Positions 56,415-64,000 of a stretch of DNA of 64,000 nt are shown in pieces. The stretch spans positions 1,863,262 through 1,927,261 of the forward strand of contig NZ_AP014821.1 in the NCBI RefSeq assembly GCF_001548115.1, read 5' to 3'. The notes beneath the pieces are model-generated. The model was not told where the DNA came from and searched no databases. It worked only from the letters and a program-made list of their open reading frames with translations. Source of the DNA: Geminocystis sp. NIES-3709. Lineage in GTDB: Bacteria > Cyanobacteriota > Cyanobacteriia > Cyanobacteriales > Cyanobacteriaceae. Position numbers and translations under genes: made by a program. How positions within the stretch are numbered: position 1 is the stretch's first letter; every line of letters starts with the position of its first letter.

Positions 56415-58499
56415 ATGTCTAATTTTCAATCCTTGTGGATAGAAGGTAATAGTTCTTGTGGTAAAACTACCCGTTTGGCTTCTCTTGTTATTGAATGGGT
56501 ACAAAAAAAAGCGTCTTTTCTCCAAAAACCTTTGATTTTATGTGCCAATAGTCAAGGTAAGAAAAATTTGGGAGACACTCTTTTAAGATTAAACCCTCAT
56601 TGTTATCCCGGAAAAATTAGAACAGTTTTTGGATTGATGAGAGAAGATGTTATTCTTTTTTATCCTTTAATTTGTCAAGAATTAGATTTACCCTCTATTT
56701 TACCCCTTCGTTTACGTCCAGAAACCGAACAAGATTTGGCGACTCAATTATGGCGTGAATCTTTGACACCGGAATTATTAGGGATTTTTGGAGGAGAATA
56801 TGATTGTGTCAGACGAATTCTTGACTTAATGCCTTTGGCGGCAACAGGAGGAGTTGTATCAGAAAATATTGCCGATCGACTCTTAGAATCGAATATTATT
56901 AGTACCAACAATGAAAAAACTGTTATTGAATTAATCGGAAATTTAATTTTACAATGGCGAAAATGGTGCTTAGAAAGAGGATTATTGAGCTATGGGTTAA
57001 TATATGAACTTTATGGGCGTTATCTGCTTCCTAGTAACCATTATCAAGATTATTTGAAGAATAATTACGGGGCAATTTTTTGTGATGATGTCGATGATTA
57101 CCCTGCCATTATTAAAAATTTAGCCGAATTTTTTTTGAACAATGCCATGATAGGTGCTTTTACTTATAATCAAACGGGAAAAGTTCGATTAGGTTACAAT
57201 GCAGATCCAGAATACTTACAAGAGTTAGCTAGTCATTGTCAACAAGAATTTTTATCAGAAAGTCGTATTAATAGTTTAGGTGCAAAAATAGAAACATCAG
57301 TACTTAATTTTCTTCGTGGGGAATTTTTACAGGAGAAGATTCCTGAAGGAATAAAAACTATTAAAACAGATTTGCGAGGAGACTTATTACAAGAAACAGC
57401 AGATTATATTATTAAATCTATTCATTCAGGAGAAATACAACCCAGAGAAATAGCTGTTATTGCGGCCGGATTAGATGAAATTGCTCGTTATACATTAGTC
57501 ACCATGATCGAAAATGCGGGTATAAAGGTTAAAGTATTAAATGAACAAAGACCATTAATTGCTTCAGCACAGATTCGCAGTATTTTAACTTTGTTGCCTT
57601 TATTATATCAAGGGTTAGGGCGATTATCTTCTCCTGATATGATAGCAGAAATGTTGGTGATTCTTTCTCTTGAAGACATTGATTTAGTGAGAGGAGGATT
57701 ATTAGCAGATTACTGTTATCTTCCCGATTTACGATCGCCTTCTTTGTTAAAAGTAGAGACTTTTCGCCGTTGGGATCGTCTTAGTCATAAAAGTTTACAA
57801 TCCTATAATCAGATTCGAGATTGGGTTAACGACACAAAAATTCAAATAGAGAAAGGAGACGATAATCTTCTAGTGGTAATCGATCGAATTATCAAGTATT
57901 TTTTCACTGATAAAACTCAATTAAACTTCAGTCAAATAACTGTTATAAGAGAATTTAGGGAAACAGCACAACATTTTTGGCAAGTACAACAAAGATTGAA
58001 TAACACTAATACCAACCATCTAGTTGCTCAGTTTATCTCTTTATTGCGTAAAGGTACAATCACCGCCAATCCATTTCCATTAACAACGATTCCTCCCTTA
58101 CAAGAAATACAAAATAATGCAGTTACGATCGCACCTATTTATCAATATCGAGTATCCCGTCAACATCACCGTTGGCAATTTTGGCTAGATGTGGGATCTT
58201 GTTATTGGAGTCAGAGTCGAGAATTATTTGCTTCATCCATCTTTTTAAAATCATGGCGATCGGACTTTACCATATTCGACAATCCATTATCACCTTTAGA
58301 TTACGAAATTGAACCAGAAGAAAAAAGACTGACAAGAATTATAAAAGACTTACTTGGCAGAGTAACAGAGAAAATCTTTTTATGTCATAGTACCTTAGAT
58401 GTTAATGGTCTTGAACAAATGGGAAAATTATCTCCTTTCTTTTTATTAAATGATCTTAATCATAATCAAAATGAAACACTAAAAATAATCGAAACATAA
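56415..58499 (+). CDS. Degenerate UvrD/RecB-like helicase protein
   Basis: A 694-residue protein that keeps an intact Walker A (GNSSCGKT, residues 12-19) but has a Walker B of IFCDDVDDY, with Asp in place of the usual Glu of DEFQD. A motif III-like segment (YNADPEYLQEL) and an arginine-finger-type helix (EEKRLTRII near residue 636) are recognisable yet divergent, and the TRAK motif of motif VI is missing. It is likely a cyanobacterial family, sometimes annotated as recombinase, descended from superfamily 1 helicases. ATP binding is plausible; unwinding is doubtful. It stands between cax and ahcY without related neighbours. Confidence 0.7.
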   Translation: MSNFQSLWIEGNSSCGKTTRLASLVIEWVQKKASFLQKPLILCANSQGKKNLGDTLLRLNPHCYPGKIRTVFGLMREDVILFYPLICQELDLPSILPLRLRPETEQDLATQLWRESLTPELLGIFGGEYDCVRRILDLMPLAATGGVVSENIADRLLESNIISTNNEKTVIELIGNLILQWRKWCLERGLLSYGLIYELYGRYLLPSNHYQDYLKNNYGAIFCDDVDDYPAIIKNLAEFFLNNAMIGAFTYNQTGKVRLGYNADPEYLQELASHCQQEFLSESRINSLGAKIETSVLNFLRGEFLQEKIPEGIKTIKTDLRGDLLQETADYIIKSIHSGEIQPREIAVIAAGLDEIARYTLVTMIENAGIKVKVLNEQRPLIASAQIRSILTLLPLLYQGLGRLSSPDMIAEMLVILSLEDIDLVRGGLLADYCYLPDLRSPSLLKVETFRRWDRLSHKSLQSYNQIRDWVNDTKIQIEKGDDNLLVVIDRIIKYFFTDKTQLNFSQITVIREFRETAQHFWQVQQRLNNTNTNHLVAQFISLLRKGTITANPFPLTTIPPLQEIQNNAVTIAPIYQYRVSRQHHRWQFWLDVGSCYWSQSRELFASSIFLKSWRSDFTIFDNPLSPLDYEIEPEEKRLTRIIKDLLGRVTEKIFLCHSTLDVNGLEQMGKLSPFFLLNDLNHNQNETLKIIET

Positions 58500-58639
58500 T
58501 CATTTAAGTAAATTTCTCAAAACTAATTCCTAAAATCTAAGACATTTGAATAGCGGGAATTATTAAATCAAGTCTAATTTTTATAGCTCTCTCAGATGAG
58601 GTAGGGTATGATTAAAAGTGTAAAGTTTTATTTAGATAA

Positions 58640-59923
<1,284 letters not shown>

Positions 59924-59936
59924 TTACTGAGTAATA

Positions 59937-59960
59937 GATAGTGAATAGTGAATAGTGAAT
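59937..59960 (+). repeat. Heptamer array (AATAGTG) after ahcY
   Basis: GATAGTG, AATAGTG, AATAGTG and a partial AAT begin 13 bases after the ahcY stop. Confidence 0.85.
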
Positions 59961-60051
59961 TTTTAAAAACTTGTATCGCAATCCTCTATTATTTGTGAAT
60001 CATTGAACAATACCAAATTTATCAAATCTCTTTAAGTTTTTATATTTATTT

Positions 60052-60552
60052 ATGTTGAAAAAATTGATTCGTTTTTTTGTTTTAATTTTAAGTTTAGTAA
60101 TCTTATTTACTCCTCATCGTGCTATGGCGGCTAGTTCTACTGCAGTAACATCAACCTTTGAAAGTAAAGATTTAAGTGGACAAGATTTTTCTGGACAAAA
60201 TTTACAACTAGCAGAGTTTACCAAAGTAAAATTGGAAAATGCAAATTTTAGTAATGCAGATTTGAGAGGAAGTGTTTTCAACGGTGTCATGGCAGATAAA
60301 ATTAATTTATCTGGTTCGGATTTTACCAACGGTTTAGCTTATGTCACCAGTTTTAATGATGCAGATTTAAGAAATACTATTTTTAGAGAGGCAATCATGT
60401 TACGATCGACTTTTAATAATGCTCAAATAACTGGTGCAGACTTTACTCAGGCAGTCTTAGATAGTCAACAAATCATGAAACTATGTAAATATGCTGATGG
60501 TATCAATGCTACTACAGGTGCGAGTACTCGTCAATCTCTTGGTTGTCCATAG
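60052..60552 (+). CDS. Exported pentapeptide-repeat protein
   Basis: A 166-residue protein with a signal peptide (cleavage near AMA-ASST, about residue 26). Residues about 38-140 are pentapeptide repeats of the A(D/N)Lxx kind ([33 protein letters not shown]), which fold as a right-handed quadrilateral beta-helix. A Cys pair in the C-terminal 23 residues (KLCKYAD and SLGCP) may form a disulfide cap. Such lumenal or periplasmic proteins are common in cyanobacteria; function is unknown. Confidence 0.9.
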   Translation: MLKKLIRFFVLILSLVILFTPHRAMAASSTAVTSTFESKDLSGQDFSGQNLQLAEFTKVKLENANFSNADLRGSVFNGVMADKINLSGSDFTNGLAYVTSFNDADLRNTIFREAIMLRSTFNNAQITGADFTQAVLDSQQIMKLCKYADGINATTGASTRQSLGCP

Positions 60553-60611
60553 ATTTTGAATAATTTTTTAGGTTATACAAGTGGAGAGGTGAATAGGTTG
60601 ACAGATCGAGG

Positions 60612-60723
60612 AGTCTCAAATGTTTGTATGGACAGGCTATCATAGTAAACATTTATCGTTATTTGGGAATCGTTATTATCTATAAGTCTCAAATGTTTGT
60701 ATGGACAGGCTATCATAGTAAAC
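60612..60723 (+). repeat. Direct repeat pair (39 bp) duplicating the tilS start region
   Basis: A perfect 39-bp sequence occurs at 60612-60650 and again at 60685-60723, a 73-bp shift. Each copy contains the ATG and next nine codons of tilS (MFVWTGYHSK). The 34 bases between copies are unique. The first copy is preceded by GATCGAGGAG, the second by CTATA. Confidence 0.98.
60620..60685 (+). other. Mini reading frame upstream of tilS
   Basis: In the first copy of the duplicated start, ATG at 60620 opens a 21-codon frame (MFVWTGYHSKHLSLFGNRYYL) ending in TAA at 60683-60685. GAGGAG lies 4-9 bases before its ATG. It stops seven bases before the true tilS ATG, so ribosomes could reinitiate on tilS. 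Whether the peptide itself matters is unknown. Confidence 0.5.
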
Positions 60724-61670
60724 TACATCAAGTATTAAAAGATCGCCAACTGTTGCCAAAAAACAGTAAAATTCTGATTGCTCTATCAGGAGGACAAGAT
60801 TCTCTCTGCTTAACCCGTTTATGCTCAGATTTACAGCCAAAATGGCATTGGCAAATTGCGATCGTTCATTATGATCATGGTTGGGTGTTAGATGAAGGAT
60901 TAGCTAATCATGTTGAGAAAATTGCCAAAAACTGGGATATTGAGTTTTACTTAGAACAAGCTAAAGAGAAAATTGCCGAAACAGAAGCAGAAGCTCGAAA
61001 ATATCGCTATGAGGCTTTCGTCAATGTTGCCACTCATCATAAATTTGATTATTTATTGACAGGACACACTTTAAGCGATCGAGCAGAAACTTTCATCTAT
61101 AACTTAACTAGAGGTGCAGGAATGGAAGGCTTAACCGCTTTGAATTGGATAAGACAACTTAATGATCATCTTACTCTAGTACGACCTTTGCTCAACTTTA
61201 CTCGTAATGACACCCTTACTTTTTGTCAACAATTACAATTACCTATTTGGCAAGATAAATATAACGATAATAAAAAATTTGCCCGTAATCGCATTCGTCT
61301 TGATTTGATACCGTATCTCAAAAAAGAATTGAACCCACAGATTGAGCAACATTTAACCCAAACAGCAGAAATTTTACGGGGTGATGTGGAATTTTTAACG
61401 GAAGAAGCCGAAAAATTATTTAATTTAGCTATTACCGAAGATAAAAATAATTTAAAACGATCTATATTAAAAGATAAACCCCTCAGTTTACAAAGAAGGG
61501 TTATAAAGGTTTTTTTAGCCCAAAAACTAGAAATAATGCCTAATTTCGAGCAAATAGAAGCCGTTGTAAGGTTAATTAATGCACCTAACCTTGATCGAAC
61601 TTCTAGCTTATCTAAAGGACGTTTTGCCCAAGTTAAAAAGGATTTTATTACAATCAGTGATGAAAAATAA
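60693..61670 (+). CDS. tilS: tRNA(Ile)-lysidine synthetase
   Basis: A 325-residue N-type ATP pyrophosphatase that attaches lysine to C34 of tRNA-Ile2, changing its codon from AUG to AUA. The P-loop SGGQDSLCL and the downstream GHTLSDRAETFIYNLTRGAG motif define the family. It has only a short C-terminal part, as in many cyanobacteria, lacking the full TilS-C domains of the E. coli protein. An upstream in-frame TTG at 60624 is not credible. The 39-bp start region is duplicated, so the good Shine-Dalgarno sequence now belongs to an upstream mini frame. Confidence 0.94.
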   Translation: MFVWTGYHSKLHQVLKDRQLLPKNSKILIALSGGQDSLCLTRLCSDLQPKWHWQIAIVHYDHGWVLDEGLANHVEKIAKNWDIEFYLEQAKEKIAETEAEARKYRYEAFVNVATHHKFDYLLTGHTLSDRAETFIYNLTRGAGMEGLTALNWIRQLNDHLTLVRPLLNFTRNDTLTFCQQLQLPIWQDKYNDNKKFARNRIRLDLIPYLKKELNPQIEQHLTQTAEILRGDVEFLTEEAEKLFNLAITEDKNNLKRSILKDKPLSLQRRVIKVFLAQKLEIMPNFEQIEAVVRLINAPNLDRTSSLSKGRFAQVKKDFITISDEK

Positions 61671-61758
61671 ATAAACTCTTCTACCTGTCCACTTGTCATC
61701 CTCTCATCCTGTCCTGTCTCTACCGACAGAAAACTACATAAGTTTTAGCTTCCCATCT

Positions 61759-63912
61759 CTAAATCTGAGATTCTTGACGGGCGATCGCCGCTTGTTCAGG
61801 GTGGATACCTAAACGAGTTAAATTCAAACGTCCTTTTTGATCAAAACCACGAATTTTGACCACAATTTCATCCCCAATAGTAACTTCATCTTCTACTTTA
61901 CCTACACGATGTTCTGCTAATTGAGAAATATGAATCATACCTTCTTTGCCGGGTAAAACTTCCACAAATGCACCAATATCGATAACACGAGTTACACGCC
62001 CTAAATACACATCTCCCTCGTTAAGTTTACGAGTCATGGTTTGAATGATGCGTTTGGCTTGTTGGGCTCTTTCAGCTTGTACAGCACAAATAGTAACAGT
62101 ACCATCGTCAGCAATATCGATTTTTGAACCAGTTTGTTCAGTAATACCTTTGATCGTCTTACCACCTGGTCCAATAACTAAACCAATCATATCAGGATCG
62201 ATTTTCATGGTCATTAAACGAGGTGCATAGGGTGACAATTCTGTACGGGGAGTATTAATGGTTTTCATCATTTCTCCTAAGATATGTAAACGGGCTTCTC
62301 TGGCTTGTTTTACTGCCTCAGAGATGGTTTCCATTCTTAAACCCGTAATTTTCATATCCATTTGTAAAGCAGTAATACCGCTATCAGTACCAGCTACTTT
62401 AAAATCCATATCCCCTAAAAAGTCTTCGATACCCTGAATATCGGTTAAGATACGCACTTCATCCCCTTCTTTAATTAATCCCATAGCGGCACCACTCACA
62501 GGCTTAGTAATGGGAACTCCAGCATCCATTAAGGCTAAGGTTGAACCGCATACCGAACCCATAGAAGTTGAACCGTTGGAAGACAATACTTCAGAAACTA
62601 CTCTGATTACATAAGGAAAGTCTTCTTGAGGTGGTAAAACAGGAGTTATAGCTCTTTCAGCTAAAGCACCATGACCAATTTCTCGTCTTCCGGGGGGGCG
62701 TAAGGGTTTAGTTTCCCCTACGGAATAAGGAGGAAAATTATAGTGATGAAGGTAACGTTTTTCAAAGTCAGGATGTAAGTCATCCGCTAAATCTTGAGCG
62801 TCTCCTGATGTGCCTAGAGTTGCGATCGAAAGTACTTGAGTTAAACCCCGTTGAAATAAACCGCTACCGTGAACTCTGGCAGGTAATAAACCAACACGGG
62901 AAGAAATAGGCCGTACCTGATCTAATTTCCGTCCATCAACCCTCACACCATCTTCAATAATTTGACGGCGCATCAGTTTTTTGGTTAACTGTTTAAATAG
63001 GTTCGGAAGAAGTTTAGAATTTTCAGCTATAGCGATTTTAATTTCATCTTCATCCCCCAAAGCGTTAATGGCTTCTTGTACACTAGCTTGAATAGTGTCT
63101 AAGGCTTCATCTCTAGCATTTTTATCGTAGTCAAAATGACATAGAATCTGTTTAATTTCCTCACTAGCTTTTTCGTGAATAAAATTAACTACAGCAGGGT
63201 TATCTTCTTCTTTATTTTCGATTTTGATTTCAATACCTAACTCTTGGATGAGATCTTTTTGAGCTTGAATTAATTCTAAAATTGCCTCATAGCCAAATTC
63301 GATCGCCTCAATAATATCTTGTTCTGGTAACTGATTCGCCCCAGCTTCCACCATGACAATACCATCAGGAGTTCCAGCAACAACTAAATCAAGATCGCCG
63401 TTTTCGATTTCTCGAAAAGTAGGGTTAATAATAAATTCATCATGAACTAATCCAACTCTTACGGCCGCCATGGGACCATAGAAGGGAATTTGAGCCACTA
63501 AAGTTGCGATCGAAGCTCCAGTAACAGCTAACACATCGGGGGGTACTTCCTCATCCATAGATAGAGTAGTAGCGACAATTTGTAGATCATCTCTCAACCA
63601 TGATGGAAAAAGAGGACGCAAAGGTCGATCGATTAAGCGACTTGTGAGAGTTGCTCGTTCTGGAGGTCTTCCTTCACGACGTAAAAATCCACCCGGAATA
63701 CGTCCGGCCGCATACAATCTTTCTTCATAATCCACAGTCAGAGGTAGAAAATCAATACCTTCTCTGCCTTTAGTACGAGTTGCCGTTACCAAAACTGCGG
63801 TTTCACCTGCTTGAATTAAAACCGTTCCTCCCGCTTGAGGTGCTAATAATCCGACTTTAATTTTTATATCTCTTCCTTCAAAAAAAGAAATTGACTTATT
63901 ATATTCTTCCAT
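61759..63912 (-). CDS. pnp: Polyribonucleotide nucleotidyltransferase
   Basis: A 717-residue exoribonuclease that degrades RNA 3' to 5' with phosphate and can also add tails. It has two RNase PH domains (about 10-215 and 310-540) joined by a helical linker; the phosphate-binding [10 protein letters not shown] is in the second. A KH domain follows with GPGG (about residue 560), then an S1 domain ([19 protein letters not shown]). The start is supported by AAGGAAAA upstream. It converges on tilS; rpsO, a common upstream neighbour in other bacteria, is not visible before the window ends. Confidence 0.97.
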   Translation of the reverse strand: MEEYNKSISFFEGRDIKIKVGLLAPQAGGTVLIQAGETAVLVTATRTKGREGIDFLPLTVDYEERLYAAGRIPGGFLRREGRPPERATLTSRLIDRPLRPLFPSWLRDDLQIVATTLSMDEEVPPDVLAVTGASIATLVAQIPFYGPMAAVRVGLVHDEFIINPTFREIENGDLDLVVAGTPDGIVMVEAGANQLPEQDIIEAIEFGYEAILELIQAQKDLIQELGIEIKIENKEEDNPAVVNFIHEKASEEIKQILCHFDYDKNARDEALDTIQASVQEAINALGDEDEIKIAIAENSKLLPNLFKQLTKKLMRRQIIEDGVRVDGRKLDQVRPISSRVGLLPARVHGSGLFQRGLTQVLSIATLGTSGDAQDLADDLHPDFEKRYLHHYNFPPYSVGETKPLRPPGRREIGHGALAERAITPVLPPQEDFPYVIRVVSEVLSSNGSTSMGSVCGSTLALMDAGVPITKPVSGAAMGLIKEGDEVRILTDIQGIEDFLGDMDFKVAGTDSGITALQMDMKITGLRMETISEAVKQAREARLHILGEMMKTINTPRTELSPYAPRLMTMKIDPDMIGLVIGPGGKTIKGITEQTGSKIDIADDGTVTICAVQAERAQQAKRIIQTMTRKLNEGDVYLGRVTRVIDIGAFVEVLPGKEGMIHISQLAEHRVGKVEDEVTIGDEIVVKIRGFDQKGRLNLTRLGIHPEQAAIARQESQI

Positions 63913-64000
63913 TCAACTTTTTTCCTTATTCTTCGCTTTTCTCTATAGAGATAGATTTAGACTCAATAATTTATAGAATCTTCTACAAATATCTTGTGGT

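Noticed and set aside
61226-61699. Minus-strand frame of 157 codons opposite tilS
   Set aside because: No recognisable motifs, and it lies opposite a complete conserved enzyme.

Overview
The window is a stretch of cyanobacterial chromosome. The DNA is AT-rich (roughly one third G+C by eye) and densely sprinkled with CGATCG, including at least five complete HIP1 octamers (GCGATCGC), a hallmark of many cyanobacteria. Gene content agrees: an SLH/OprB iron-uptake-type porin, a very long TamB-like protein, a folate/biopterin transporter, DUF2555, DUF928, a CtaA-type copper ATPase, a PilL/CheA-type hybrid kinase and an LpxB-related protein. Low G+C and codon use fit the Geminocystis/Cyanobacterium group of unicellular cyanobacteria; this is inference, not a database match. 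No prophage, CRISPR array, rRNA operon or intact insertion sequence was seen.

Layout. 1-11.5 kb: peroxiredoxin Q, tRNA uridine hydroxylase TrhO, the porin, divergent TamB with a 14-unit internal repeat, an O-antigen-ligase-like protein, and a relic IS6-type transposase that now carries a membrane tail. 11.7-20.1 kb: ECF-type ATPase, DUF2555 overlapping coaBC, two broken or unknown exported/ATPase pieces, moeB, a Uma2 nuclease, copper ATPase, FHA protein. 20.3-31.6 kb: murG, an inositol-phosphatase family enzyme, DUF2079 membrane protein, hisIE, an RHH/coiled-coil protein, an FAD oxidoreductase, a DnaJ-TPR-WD40 fusion, an RqcH/NFACT protein and a small exported protein. 32-38.3 kb: rplU-rpmA driven by a near-consensus promoter and a structured leader, a PP2C phosphatase, folate transporter, rimI, a tandem universal stress protein. 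38.5-46.7 kb: site-2 protease with CBS domains, DnaJ-like protein, tRNA-Leu(CAG), ispD, a giant CheA-like kinase with two receivers, DUF928. 46.8-64 kb: ABC exporter, sugar transferase, pstS with a Pho box, corA, PBP4-type peptidase, LpxB-like protein, Ca2+/H+ exchanger, degenerate helicase-like protein, ahcY, pentapeptide protein, tilS, pnp.

Most genes are single transcription units of housekeeping type (envelope assembly, metal and phosphate transport, cofactor synthesis, translation and RNA decay), often separated by AT-rich spacers. The spacers hold heptamer tandem arrays just downstream of stop codons, hairpins, a dispersed repeat and gene relics. No convincing multi-gene novel defence or biosynthetic system is present. 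The most unusual items are the domesticated transposase-membrane protein, the displaced tilS translation start with a new upstream mini-reading-frame, the structured rplU leader, the TamB repeat expansion, the J-domain/beta-propeller fusion, and an unexplained folded-looking intergenic element near 37.2 kb.
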